From: an uncultured Caryophanales bacterium
Lineage (GTDB): Bacteria > Bacillota_I > Bacilli_A > RFN20 > CAG-826
DNA length: 55,315 nucleotides
NCBI GenBank assembly: GCA_902464635.1
Contig: CABQKC010000013.1
Location: 1 to 55,315, forward strand
Reading direction: 5' to 3'
The position numbers and the translations under genes are program-made. This document shows positions 1-8,441 of this stretch, piece by piece. The notes beneath the pieces are model-generated. The model was not told the origin of the DNA and ran no database searches. It was given only the letters and a program-made list of their open reading frames with translations. Each line of letters begins with the position of its first letter. The stretch's first letter is position 1.

Positions 1-2
1 GG

Positions 3-89
3 AAAAAGATGCCAACTGAAGCCTATATTTATCCAACATTTGGTTCTCTATCTAGAAAAATTGGTCTTTCTGTCTTTAATTATCTTTAA
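3..89 (+). CDS. C-terminal end of a probable pyridine nucleotide-disulfide (FAD) oxidoreductase, partial
   Basis: The window opens inside a plus-strand reading frame that runs to a TAA at 87-89, leaving 28 codons. The peptide contains a MPTEAYIYPTFGSLSRKI stretch, which resembles the 'YPT(L/Y)SE' segment near the end of the dimerisation domain of FAD/NAD(P) disulfide reductases (lipoamide dehydrogenase and mercuric reductase type). Only the tail is visible, so the substrate cannot be given. The family call rests on one short motif and is inference. Confidence 0.45.
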   Translation, partial: KKMPTEAYIYPTFGSLSRKIGLSVFNYL

Positions 90-182
90 ATTTCAAGTTA
101 AAATCAGATTTTTGCGTTGACTAGACCTTTTCTATCCTGTCTACCAAACTAAAAAACCATTATAAACTACGATAACACAATT

Positions 183-527
183 TTATTGATTATCATTTAG
201 AATTTTTCTGCAATAGCCCATTAACGGATTAATGTCATTTAAAGCAGTATCCCAAACCCTATCCATGTCAATTGCGCCATATGCATGAGCCACTTTGTCT
301 CTCATCCCTTTAATTTGTCGCCACGGAGCACCATTATATTTTGCAATAAAAGTTGGCTCAAAACTCTTTGCAAGTTCTCCAATTTGAAGAAGATTAAAAC
401 AAATTATTTGAAAAACATCTTCATCATTATCAAATTGCTCTCTTGTTAGACCATTCATTTTTTCATTTATTTTTTTGCAATGCTTAATAATGCTCATCAA
501 CAAGCCTTGTTCTTTAATTGTTAACAT
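183..527 (-). CDS. hepT: HepT-like HEPN toxin (RNase) of a HepT/MntA toxin-antitoxin pair
   Basis: A 114-residue all-helical protein with the HEPN ribonuclease motif R-x4-H-x-Y as R76, H81 and Y83 (in RDKVAHAY). Known HepT toxins cleave RNA, and the Tyr of this motif is the residue AMPylated by the MntA antitoxin. The start ATG at 525-527 lies inside the last codons of the preceding mntA (ATG and TAA overlap in ATGTTAA) and has a GGAG 8 nt upstream, so the two genes should be translationally coupled. Length and motif fit the family well. Activity is inferred, not shown. Confidence 0.85.
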   Translation of the reverse strand: MLTIKEQGLLMSIIKHCKKINEKMNGLTREQFDNDEDVFQIICFNLLQIGELAKSFEPTFIAKYNGAPWRQIKGMRDKVAHAYGAIDMDRVWDTALNDINPLMGYCRKILNDNQ

Positions 528-976
528 AATCTAATCTTGTCTCCATCCAGTTGCTTTCTAAAAAAGTCATCCATTCTAGAACCCATAAAAATAATATCAA
601 CATCTTTTCCGAGGACTTCCGCTAATTCATCTTCCAAAAAGCCTTGATCAATAAATGTTTTAATGTCGCCAGCCTCGCAATAAATATCGATATCGCTTGT
701 ATTCTTTGCTTCGCCTCTTGCATAACTGCCAAACAAATAAACTTCACGGATGTTGTGCATGGATAAAATAGGTAAAATTCTATCTTTAATTTGTTTAATG
801 GTTAAAATGCTTGGATTGATATCATTGTCGATTAAAGAATAAATATATTTATTCATGCTAGGAACATTTGTTAATTTTTCAATTACTTTTTTATCATCCT
901 TGCGCACGCGAAAAGGAAACATTTTATAATTGTTTTTATTATAATTTCCGACATATTCTTTTTGATTAAAAGGCAT
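521..976 (-). CDS. mntA: MntA-like nucleotidyltransferase antitoxin with an N-terminal ribbon-helix-helix-like domain
   Basis: 151 residues from the chosen start. Residues 83-97 hold the minimal nucleotidyltransferase signature G83-S84-x10-D95-x-D97; in MntA antitoxins this enzyme AMPylates HepT. Residues 1-55 are extra: a basic segment FPFRVRKDDKK followed by two predicted helices, resembling the ribbon-helix-helix DNA-binding domains common in Bacillota antitoxins. The start at 974-976 is preferred over an in-frame ATG at 1007-1009 because AGGAG sits 8 nt before it and the predicted -10 box lies between the two ATGs. The fusion implies that the antitoxin itself represses the operon (inference). 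Confidence 0.8.
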   Translation of the reverse strand: MPFNQKEYVGNYNKNNYKMFPFRVRKDDKKVIEKLTNVPSMNKYIYSLIDNDINPSILTIKQIKDRILPILSMHNIREVYLFGSYARGEAKNTSDIDIYCEAGDIKTFIDQGFLEDELAEVLGKDVDIIFMGSRMDDFFRKQLDGDKIRLC

Positions 977-983
977 GTTTTGG

Positions 984-1032
984 TTCTCCTGGCAAACATA
1001 TGATAGCATATGGAAATTTTTATTGCCATATG
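984..1032 (-). promoter_or_regulatory. mntA-hepT promoter with three phased CATATG operator sites
   Basis: CATATG occurs at 997-1002, 1007-1012 and 1027-1032, so the site centres are 10 and 20 bp apart, on one face of the helix. On the minus strand an extended -10 (TGC TATCAT, -10 at 1000-1005) overlaps two of these sites, and the Shine-Dalgarno AGGAG is at 986-990. This is the expected geometry for autorepression by the ribbon-helix-helix-like domain of MntA. The sites are seen; binding is inference. Confidence 0.55.
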
Positions 1033-1082
1033 AGAGTTAAAAAGAGACGATGCTAATTATTTTTCCAAATGTCGCTTATCTA

Positions 1083-3281
1083 TCAATAAGAAATCGGATC
1101 GACGTCGCTAGAAATCTTTACTCCACCCTTTCCAGATAATAGCAAAAGAAGGTCATAGATATATTTTTTTATCTCATCGGACTTTCCAAATTTAATCAAA
1201 AGTTCCTTTTTATAGATATCACCGTTTCTATTGATAAACGGGGTTAAAGGTCCAATAGTAACCACTGAATCGAACTTTTTATCGTCGATTGCCTGTTTGA
1301 CTTGCCTAACCGAAGCATTTAGTTTCTCTTCGTCTTTTGAAGAAAAGATAAGGCAGATAAGATGGCAATATGGAGGGTATTTCCCAATTCGCCTTGCTTC
1401 CATTTCCTTACGGTAAAAAGAATAATAATCCTGCTTGCAACCCAGATTAATCGCATAATTTGTTGGATTATATGTTTGGATGACAGCTTCCCCTACTTTT
1501 TCTCCTCTTCCAGCCCTACCGCAAACCTGGGCGATGAGATTAAAGCAATCTTCGCTAGAAGTATAGCTAGGCAAAGATAATCCAATATCTGCTAACATGA
1601 CTCCGACTAAAGTAACATTAGGGAAATCATGGCCTTTTGCAATCATTTGGGTTCCGACTAGACAATCAAATTCCCCTTGCTTAAAACTTTCCAATGTCTT
1701 GTTTAGGTTATTTCTAATTTTAGTAATATCGGTATCTAATCTAGCAATTCTAATTTCAGGAATATTTTCCTTTAATACTTTTTCTACTCTTTCAGTTCCA
1801 AATCCAACTCTTCTTATTTTAGGGGAATTACATACTGGACAAGTTTCTGGATAAGGAAGAACAAAACCGCAATGATGGCATTTAAGCATTGAATCAGTCT
1901 TGTGATAAGTCAAATTACAGTTGCAATTTGGACAAATAAAAACATGTCCACAACTAGCGCAAGTCAAATAAGAAGAATAACCCCGTTTGTTAATTAGAAG
2001 CATTATTTGCTCTTTATTAGCTACTCTTTGTTTTATCTTTTCTAGCAGGTCTTTTGAAAATATCGGGGCATTAGGAACAAGGGCTCCTTTTTTTGATAAA
2101 TCAATAATAGAAACCTTAGGGAGAGGGAGCTCGTTATATCTTTTCTTTAATTCGAAATACCCATATGTTCCTTTTTCGGCTTTGGCTTTTGTTTCTATAT
2201 TTGGGGTAGCACTTCCTAATACTACTTTTGCATTTTCTAGCCTAGCCCTAATCAAGGCAATAGTCCTAGCAGAATAATAAGGGGGTGTATCTTGTTTATA
2301 GGAAGAAACATGTTCTTCATCTAATATGATTAAACCAAGGTTTTTAATTGGGGCAAATATAGCACTTCTAGCGCCTACTACTATATTAGCCTCCCCATTT
2401 TTTATTCTTCTATATTCATCATATTTTTCTCCATTTGAAAGTCCGCTATGGAGAATAGCAACCCCATCACCAAACCTAGACTTAAAGAAATTAACCATTC
2501 TAGGGGTCAAAGATATTTCAGGGACTAACATAATTACCCCCTTGCCTTCTTTTAGGTATAAAGAAGAGAGTTGGAGATAAACCTCAGTTTTGCCTGAACC
2601 AGTGACCCCCTGCAGTAGATTAATAGATTTAGGAGAATTATAAATCCCTTCCATTGCCTCTTTTTGCTCATAGTTCAAAATTGGGGGGAGGGTAGATTTA
2701 ATTTCATCTAATTTAAGTCTATTTTTTTCTTTTAATTTAGTCGCAAATATTCCTTTTCCAATAAGGGCATTAACTATGGAAACTGAACCTGCTTCTTTTT
2801 TTAATACTTCCCCATTTTCTTTTACTAATCTAAAGGCTTCGATTTGCTTTGGGGTTAAATCCGTTTCATCATCTTTAGCAATATAGACATATTTATCATA
2901 GGCAATCTTTGGACCTTTTAAGGCAGAATAAGAAGGTTTTAAAGATGAAGGCAACATAGCCTTTAAAATGCTAATTAATGGGCATAGATAATATGTAGAT
3001 GCTTTTTTTGCTAATTCAAGAAGGTTTTCATCAATTAAAGGTTCTTTGTCAATTAATTCAATAATATAGGAATGATTAATTCCTGTTTGATTATCTAGTT
3101 CTTCTTTACTTAGATTAGTGAAAGAGACACTCATCACAAATCCAACTGTCTTATCTTGCTTGCCAAATCTAACCAAAACCCTAGAAAGGGGTTTGATGTT
3201 TAGCGAAGAAGAAGCAAGATAATCGAAAGTCTTCGACAAAGCGAATATTGAATGTTCGATAAAAACAGAAATGACTTGCAT
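1083..3281 (-). CDS. priA: Primosomal protein N' (PriA), replication restart helicase
   Basis: 732 residues, the normal family length. PriA is a superfamily 2 3'-to-5' DNA helicase that reloads the replisome at collapsed forks. Visible elements, in order: N-terminal DNA-binding region; Walker A GVTGSGKTEVY; DEEH box; the inserted zinc-binding module with CASCGHVFICPNC, CHHCG and CPVC cysteine pairs; and the GRAGRG helicase motif VI. The ATG at 3279-3281 has no Shine-Dalgarno sequence, but TATAAT (with an extended TG) lies only 6 nt upstream, so a leaderless mRNA is likely. It follows gmk, whose terminator hairpin sits just upstream, so priA is probably transcribed on its own. Confidence 0.97.
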   Translation of the reverse strand: MQVISVFIEHSIFALSKTFDYLASSSLNIKPLSRVLVRFGKQDKTVGFVMSVSFTNLSKEELDNQTGINHSYIIELIDKEPLIDENLLELAKKASTYYLCPLISILKAMLPSSLKPSYSALKGPKIAYDKYVYIAKDDETDLTPKQIEAFRLVKENGEVLKKEAGSVSIVNALIGKGIFATKLKEKNRLKLDEIKSTLPPILNYEQKEAMEGIYNSPKSINLLQGVTGSGKTEVYLQLSSLYLKEGKGVIMLVPEISLTPRMVNFFKSRFGDGVAILHSGLSNGEKYDEYRRIKNGEANIVVGARSAIFAPIKNLGLIILDEEHVSSYKQDTPPYYSARTIALIRARLENAKVVLGSATPNIETKAKAEKGTYGYFELKKRYNELPLPKVSIIDLSKKGALVPNAPIFSKDLLEKIKQRVANKEQIMLLINKRGYSSYLTCASCGHVFICPNCNCNLTYHKTDSMLKCHHCGFVLPYPETCPVCNSPKIRRVGFGTERVEKVLKENIPEIRIARLDTDITKIRNNLNKTLESFKQGEFDCLVGTQMIAKGHDFPNVTLVGVMLADIGLSLPSYTSSEDCFNLIAQVCGRAGRGEKVGEAVIQTYNPTNYAINLGCKQDYYSFYRKEMEARRIGKYPPYCHLICLIFSSKDEEKLNASVRQVKQAIDDKKFDSVVTIGPLTPFINRNGDIYKKELLIKFGKSDEIKKYIYDLLLLLSGKGGVKISSDVDPISY

Positions 3282-3287
3282 ATAAAA

Positions 3288-3296
3288 ATTATAACA
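3288..3296 (-). promoter_or_regulatory. Extended -10 promoter of priA, leaderless geometry
   Basis: On the minus strand TGTTATAAT (TG-n-TATAAT) ends 6 nt before the priA ATG. There is no convincing -35, as is usual for extended -10 promoters. Transcription should begin at or within a base or two of the start codon. Confidence 0.6.
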
Positions 3297-3299
3297 TAA

Positions 3300-3321
3300 G
3301 AAAAAAAGGCGTTATGCCTTT
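3300..3321 (-). terminator. Rho-independent terminator of gmk containing the stop codon in its loop
   Basis: On the minus strand, arm AAAGGC (3316-3321), loop ATAAC (3311-3315), arm GCCTTT (3305-3310), then T residues. The gmk stop codon TAA (3312-3314) is inside the loop and the first arm encodes the last Lys-Ala of Gmk. The priA -10 box starts a few bases further on. Confidence 0.6.
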
Positions 3322-3884
3322 AATTCCATTTCTTTTTTCATAATGGAAGAAATTTCTTTTGTAGCCCTAGAAACTTCATCATTAAGTACTTGGTATTTAT
3401 AATAATGGGCTAGCTCCATTTCCCCTTTTGCCTTTGCTAACCTTTTCTTTATTACTTCTTCAGTTTCAGTTGATCTGCCCCTGATTCTTTCTTCAAGAGA
3501 TTTAAAAGAAGGGGGTAAAAGAAAAATAGAAACGCAGTCTTTTACTTTTTCTAATACTTTTAAGGTACCCTGTACATCAATTTCAAGAAGGACGTTCTTC
3601 CCTTCTTCTAATTGTTGTTCGACTTTATCCTTAGGGGTGCCATAGCTATTCCCTACAAAAGTAGCGTGTTCAAGAAGGTTATCATTATCTAGGTTTCTTT
3701 GGAATTCTTCCTTGCTAACAAAATAATAGTCCTTGCCTTCTTCTTCATGGGGTCTAATTGGCCTAGTAGTCATGGAAACGCTATAATAAAGGTTAAGAGA
3801 CTTATCTTTCATAAGCTCTTTCCTGATTGTCCCTTTTCCGACTCCAGATGGGCCAGATAAGATAAATAGCAAGCCTTTTTTCAT
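3312..3884 (-). CDS. gmk: Guanylate kinase
   Basis: 190 residues from the chosen ATG, a normal Gmk length. It phosphorylates GMP to GDP using ATP. The P-loop is GPSGVGKGT (residues 11-19), followed by the GMP-binding segment containing SMTTRPIRPHEEEGKDYYFVS and the EIDVQGTLKV motif. A longer frame from a TTG at 3905 is possible, but it would begin inside the -10 box of a well-spaced promoter whose start site is near 3889. The MKKGLLFILSGPSG start also matches the family, so ATG 3882-3884 is chosen. No Shine-Dalgarno is present; the leader would be about 5 nt. Divergent from rqcH. Confidence 0.96.
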   Translation of the reverse strand: MKKGLLFILSGPSGVGKGTIRKELMKDKSLNLYYSVSMTTRPIRPHEEEGKDYYFVSKEEFQRNLDNDNLLEHATFVGNSYGTPKDKVEQQLEEGKNVLLEIDVQGTLKVLEKVKDCVSIFLLPPSFKSLEERIRGRSTETEEVIKKRLAKAKGEMELAHYYKYQVLNDEVSRATKEISSIMKKEMELKA

Positions 3885-3895
3885 ATAATAGGTAA

Positions 3896-3924
3896 ATATT
3901 AGCAACCTAAAATGCCTAAATCAA
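3896..3924 (-). promoter_or_regulatory. gmk promoter, near-leaderless
   Basis: -35 TTGATT (3919-3924), 17-bp spacer, -10 TAATAT (3896-3901) with TG one base before it (TGCTAATAT). The -10 ends 11 nt before the ATG at 3884, predicting a leader of about five bases and no room for a Shine-Dalgarno site. Confidence 0.65.
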
Positions 3925-4009
3925 CTAGACCAAGGCTATATATGGTTAATTTTTACTATAAAAAAGCAGATATTTTTTGTTTTCTATTGATTTATAAGAT
4001 AATCCAAAA

Positions 4010-4018
4010 TGATATACT
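4010..4018 (+). promoter_or_regulatory. rqcH promoter, extended -10, leaderless geometry
   Basis: TGATATACT (TG-n-TATACT) ends 6 nt before the rqcH ATG at 4025. A TTGATT at 3987-3992 is 20 bp from the -10, too far for a standard -35. There is no Shine-Dalgarno sequence, so transcription should start at the AUG. Confidence 0.55.
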
Positions 4019-4024
4019 TAACCC

Positions 4025-5407
4025 ATGTATCCACGTCTAGATGAATTCTCTTCCTATGTAACTAAATTAAATTCGAGGTTAAAAGAAACCAAATTATTTA
4101 GGTTATCTATCGCCTCGGATAAGACTTTTTCTTATTACCTAAAAGGGAAAGATAGACTTGTATTTTCTTTTGATGGATCTAACCCATCTATCTATATTGG
4201 GGATTCTAAATTAATAAATGTCCCTTCTACTTCTTCGATTTTCTTTTTCCTAAGGAAGAATATTTCTGATGGAATTATTAGAAATATAACTCAAGTAAAT
4301 AATGACCGAATCATTAGCTTTGAAATTGAAACCATTGACTCCATATATCAAAAAATAACCTATTATTTAATCGCCGAATTAATTCCTACTAAACCAAATT
4401 TCCTTATTCTAGATAAAGATAAACATATTATCATGGTCTTAAATCCTTCGACTTTAGAAAGTAAAAGGATATTGACTAGAGGTGCTATATATAACCCCCC
4501 CGATAATGCAATGGATATTAAGGACAAGAAGGATTTTGATATAGATTCATTCTTTGCCTTTTGTTTGGATAATGAATCAAAGGAAGAAGAAAGAAAATTA
4601 TTAAATAAATATTCCCCCTATATCAAGCAAATTAAATCCAAGAAAAAAGCATTAGAAAGAAAACTAATCGCGATTAATAAAGATATAGAAGACGGGAATA
4701 AGCATCTTAATGATGATGAAATCGGGAATTACATATTCATGAATATGGATAATATAAATCTAGACTGCGGCGAATTTGATTATTATGGGAAGAAGATAAA
4801 ACTAGATAAGAAATTATCTTTAGCTAGAAATGCCGAATATTATTTTTCTTCTAGCAAGAAAAGCAAAGAAAAGATAAATAAAGGGGAAGAGAATCTAGAA
4901 AAGGCTCAAGCCGAATTAGAAGAAATCACTAACCTAATTACTTTTATTTCTTCTTTATCTGCGTCTAGATTAGCCACCTATTTCTCTAGCCTTGACCTTA
5001 AGAAAAAGGAAAATAAAATTGAACTCCCTAGTTCAAAATATCCATATATAATTGAACATGAAGGGACTAGATATGCATTCGGACATAATGCTTCTAGCAA
5101 TGATTTTTTGACTTTCGTCTATTGTTCAAATAAAGAATATGGTTTTTTCCATGTTAAAGATAACCATGGGTCCCATCTAATTCTAGAAAAGGAGAATCCT
5201 AGCAAACAAGAAATAGAACTTGCCTGCGAGCTTAGCCTTCTTTCTTCTAAATTAGATTTTGGGGAAGTCATATATTGCAAAAGGAAAGATATAAGGAAAG
5301 GAAATAAGCCTGGAGAAGTTAAATTATCTAGTTATGAATCCTTCTATATTAGGAAAATATCCCCTTTGGCAGTTTCTTTATTTAATAACAGGAAAAAGAA
5401 ATTATGA
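4025..5407 (+). CDS. rqcH: RqcH / NFACT-family ribosome quality control protein
   Basis: 460 residues. RqcH binds stalled 50S-peptidyl-tRNA complexes and directs C-terminal Ala tailing; the family was formerly annotated as fibronectin-binding protein FbpA. The NFACT-N domain contains NNDRIISFEI, keeping the Asp-Arg pair needed for tRNA engagement. A coiled coil lies around residues 205-310, and the C-terminal NFACT-R domain contains FGHNASSNDFLTF and DNHGSHLILE. The protein is about 100 residues shorter than Bacillus RqcH, with the middle reduced. It ends in TGA overlapping the ATG of the next gene (ATGA), so both form one operon. No Shine-Dalgarno at the start. Confidence 0.9.
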   Translation: MYPRLDEFSSYVTKLNSRLKETKLFRLSIASDKTFSYYLKGKDRLVFSFDGSNPSIYIGDSKLINVPSTSSIFFFLRKNISDGIIRNITQVNNDRIISFEIETIDSIYQKITYYLIAELIPTKPNFLILDKDKHIIMVLNPSTLESKRILTRGAIYNPPDNAMDIKDKKDFDIDSFFAFCLDNESKEEERKLLNKYSPYIKQIKSKKKALERKLIAINKDIEDGNKHLNDDEIGNYIFMNMDNINLDCGEFDYYGKKIKLDKKLSLARNAEYYFSSSKKSKEKINKGEENLEKAQAELEEITNLITFISSLSASRLATYFSSLDLKKKENKIELPSSKYPYIIEHEGTRYAFGHNASSNDFLTFVYCSNKEYGFFHVKDNHGSHLILEKENPSKQEIELACELSLLSSKLDFGEVIYCKRKDIRKGNKPGEVKLSSYESFYIRKISPLAVSLFNNRKKKL

Positions 5408-6204
5408 ATGATTATAAATCCTTAATTGATAACACCCCTGCTTCCTTTAGCAAATTAACTACAGGAACATCAAATCAAATATACGCCTCCAATGAATTAT
5501 TGATTAGAAAAAAAATAAATAATGAAGTAGATAAAGATTTTAATTTGCCTGAAGCTGAATTTAATATCTATAAAAGCCTAAAAGGAAATAGAATTGCCCC
5601 TACTTTATTTTATTTTGATGAAAACGGGAATAAGGTCGAAGAATTTATAAAGAGTAGAGAATTTGATAAGAATAATAAAGAAGACATCATTAAGGTAGCA
5701 AATGTTATAAAAGAACTACACGCCCTCCCTATTTTTGATAATCAGGATGAATTTAACTTGATGCAAAGATTATCTTCTTATAAGAGAGACATTGAATCTC
5801 CATTTAAAGAAGAAAAGCAAATCGTAAGAAAGGCAATCAATATAATCAATTCTTCCAAGCAAGTCATTTCCCATAATGATCTTTGGAGTGGCAATATCCT
5901 AATAGATGAAAATAGAGCCTATCTAATCGATTTTGAATTCGCCTCCATCAATTCATATTATTTTGATTTGGCATCCCTAATTGAAGAAAATGCATTGAGC
6001 AAAGAAATGATTGATTATTTCCTTAGGCAATTCGATTTAGACGAAAAAGAAATAAGGGACATATATGCATTAATCCCATTTTTAGATATCCTTTGGTATT
6101 ATTGGGCTTTAGCTAGATATAAAGAAACTTCGCTGGATAATTTCTTAAATATAGCTAATTCCAAGAAAGCATATTACTTAGATAATTTGGATTTCTTCTT
6201 ATAA
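5404..6204 (+). CDS. Choline/ethanolamine kinase-like phosphotransferase (LicA/APH fold)
   Basis: 266 residues with the aminoglycoside/choline kinase fold: Brenner-type catalytic motif HNDLWSGN (H157, D159) and metal-binding LIDFEF (D176). Relatives phosphorylate choline, ethanolamine or other small alcohols for membrane or surface decoration. The substrate here cannot be read from sequence. The start overlaps the rqcH stop as ATGA, so it is co-translated with rqcH. Its last 31 bases overlap the antisense HD-domain gene (6174-6204), a convergent overlap. Confidence 0.75.
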   Translation: MNDYKSLIDNTPASFSKLTTGTSNQIYASNELLIRKKINNEVDKDFNLPEAEFNIYKSLKGNRIAPTLFYFDENGNKVEEFIKSREFDKNNKEDIIKVANVIKELHALPIFDNQDEFNLMQRLSSYKRDIESPFKEEKQIVRKAINIINSSKQVISHNDLWSGNILIDENRAYLIDFEFASINSYYFDLASLIEENALSKEMIDYFLRQFDLDEKEIRDIYALIPFLDILWYYWALARYKETSLDNFLNIANSKKAYYLDNLDFFL

Positions 6205-6701
6205 AGCTTTCTTTCTTTTAAAGTCGATATCTTATCGGCAAAGGAAACAATTAAAGCTTCTTTGCATCTAGGCAAGATAAAGCAAAGAGGGAACATATGT
6301 GAAGCGATAATATTAGCCTCAGTTTTAGAGATATCAAAATCCTTTTTGGCATTCTTTAAGGCATATAAAGGATGCTTATAGGCATGATGAGGCAATCTAT
6401 TTTTCTTATCATGCCAATCATAAAGGAAATAATCATGTAGAAGGGCGCCCCTTACTAATGATTTGATATCGCATTTAATATTAAATCTAGCCACAATCTT
6501 AAGTGATTCAATAGCAACATTATGGCAATGCTCAAAAATAGAAGAACACCCATGTTGGATTAATTCCTTATTTTTTAGATATGTTGGGTTAGATAAAATC
6601 TCCTCCCCTAGAATATCAACAAGGGCGTTAAATTTTTCTTCTCCTTCCTTGCCATAGGTTAAGGAAGATAGATCATTTATTCTTAGTTTTTCTTTTTTCA
6701 T
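6174..6701 (-). CDS. HD-domain phosphohydrolase family protein
   Basis: 175 residues. The motif series FEHCHNVA, GALLHDYFLYDWHD (the HD doublet), HAYKHP and IIASHMFPL gives the His/Asp metal ligands of the HD superfamily, which hydrolyses phosphate bonds in nucleotides and signalling molecules. The exact substrate is unknown. The start lies 29 bp inside the upstream minus-strand gene, suggesting coupling with it. The 3' end overlaps antisense the choline-kinase-like gene. Confidence 0.75.
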   Translation of the reverse strand: MKKEKLRINDLSSLTYGKEGEEKFNALVDILGEEILSNPTYLKNKELIQHGCSSIFEHCHNVAIESLKIVARFNIKCDIKSLVRGALLHDYFLYDWHDKKNRLPHHAYKHPLYALKNAKKDFDISKTEANIIASHMFPLCFILPRCKEALIVSFADKISTLKERKLYKKKSKLSK

Positions 6702-8400
6702 TTACTTTCCTAATGAATAGGCTAGATAGGTATATAACTGTTACAAGTAAAAATCCAGATAAATAGCCTCCATAATCAATGCTAGCGTCAATTATGGATG
6801 GCCCTCTTCTTAATGCAGGTATAGCCTGGAATGATTCAGATAATAAGGCAATAAAGAAACCAAATAGAACTACACATGGATATATATAATATTTATCTTT
6901 CTTAGATTTAAATGAAGATAGATATAAGGTTAAAGCAACAAATATTCCATCAAATCCAAACAAAAGGAAATGGCCTAATATCTTTCTAAGTGAATAATGG
7001 ACTTTAGCTTCATCTTCTTTTGTAATGGTTGGGGCATCGATTGATTTTAATTTGTATTCTTTTTTAAATTCACCCATGGAGACAACTATATTTATCTCCC
7101 CTGATTTATTTATTTTAAAAGATGGGTAAGAGGTGTCATTATTATATATTTCAATATTATCCCCTTCGACATGAATCTTGCCTTGACTTGCATTCTTTGG
7201 ATTGAATATTGGATTTAAATAGACTAGATCTCCTGCAGCAAATTCATGATTAGTAAAATCGACTTTAGAATTATTGACAGTTGGAGACAATTCAAACGAA
7301 GTAGCCTTTAATTCTTTTGAGGTAAGATTAATATCAAAACTAGAATTAGTCCCGATAAATCTGCCTCTTATTTTCACTTCTCCTAAATCTCTATATCCGA
7401 ATACTTTTGGCCTAATTAATTCATACACGTCCCCATTATTTTTCTTATAATAGCTATTTAATACCTTACCAATTAAAGGATTGCTTGATGAATAAGTTAT
7501 AGGAGAATCAAACGGCAAATCAATTCCGCATTCATCAATAAAATCATAATCCAAAGGATGTAAATCCTTGCTTTCTACTATAGGAGTTGAAGAAGGAAAA
7601 GTTCCAACTGAATTAACCTTTATTCTAGATACTTCTTTTTCATTTAATAATAAAGAAGCTTCACCAACTGAAATAGGAACAATATAATTGCAATCAATCT
7701 TGAATATAGATTCATTAGAAGAAGAGAAATAATTATTTGATTCCTTAAAGAATCTCATTAAATATGAATAATCATATTCTTTCTTTGAACTATTTAATAA
7801 AAAATAGCTATATTTGATTTGGCTAGGCAATCCATCATTAATTTCAATTACTTTTTCTCCAAAATAAGATACCATGTCGTTAGTTATTGTCTTGTTTCCA
7901 ATTGAATTAAAAGAAATGTATTTAGAGAAATTATTGGATTTAAAAGTAATCTCGTAATTATCTTCTTTTAAAGGGATAATTCTAAGCGACCCAGTTGATG
8001 AATTTGGGCTAAATATCATCTGCAATCCATTTTTATCCCCTTTAGAGACAAAACAATTTAAATCATCGTAATGCTTCTCTTGTCTTTTTTTATCTATTTC
8101 AGGGAAATCTAGTTTGTAATTAATTAATTTAGTCGTACCTATAATTGCTTCCTTTTCTTGTAAAAGATTTTTGTCTTGAGGATAAGAAAAAGAAATATTA
8201 GAAGCATATACGGGTGTCTTCTCTTTTGGGGTAGTCCAGGAATTAATTAATCCAACGACTATATCTCCAATCGAATCACTTTGAAGCGAAGAAACATAAG
8301 AAGGAAGGCAAGATTCAATAAGAATCAAAGTCGAAGTAAAACAAAACAAAGAAAAAAATAGCCAATATAAACTTTTCTTCCCTTCTTTAGACTTTTTCAT
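6673..8400 (-). CDS. VanZ-like membrane protein with an extracellular beta-rich region
   Basis: 575 residues. A short cytoplasmic start is followed by one membrane segment (about residues 11-32) and a roughly 430-residue, Ser/Asn-rich exported region that reads like successive Ig-like beta domains. The C-terminal membrane domain (from about residue 470) carries HFLLFGFDG, SESFQAIPALRRGPSIIDASIDYGGYLSG; the E-Q, R and D pattern is typical of the VanZ family. VanZ proteins are linked to cell-envelope glycan phenotypes but lack a settled reaction. The gene is divergent from the lipoprotein gene at 8442 across a 41-bp gap. Confidence 0.65.
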   Translation of the reverse strand: MKKSKEGKKSLYWLFFSLFCFTSTLILIESCLPSYVSSLQSDSIGDIVVGLINSWTTPKEKTPVYASNISFSYPQDKNLLQEKEAIIGTTKLINYKLDFPEIDKKRQEKHYDDLNCFVSKGDKNGLQMIFSPNSSTGSLRIIPLKEDNYEITFKSNNFSKYISFNSIGNKTITNDMVSYFGEKVIEINDGLPSQIKYSYFLLNSSKKEYDYSYLMRFFKESNNYFSSSNESIFKIDCNYIVPISVGEASLLLNEKEVSRIKVNSVGTFPSSTPIVESKDLHPLDYDFIDECGIDLPFDSPITYSSSNPLIGKVLNSYYKKNNGDVYELIRPKVFGYRDLGEVKIRGRFIGTNSSFDINLTSKELKATSFELSPTVNNSKVDFTNHEFAAGDLVYLNPIFNPKNASQGKIHVEGDNIEIYNNDTSYPSFKINKSGEINIVVSMGEFKKEYKLKSIDAPTITKEDEAKVHYSLRKILGHFLLFGFDGIFVALTLYLSSFKSKKDKYYIYPCVVLFGFFIALLSESFQAIPALRRGPSIIDASIDYGGYLSGFLLVTVIYLSSLFIRKVNEKRKTKNK

Positions 8401-8441
8401 AACGCAATTTTCGTATCTAGTTTAATATAGTATCGCACCTT

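Noticed and set aside
3885..3905. Upstream TTG start for gmk
   Set aside because: It would lie before the predicted transcription start and inside the -10 region; the ATG at 3884 matches the family start.
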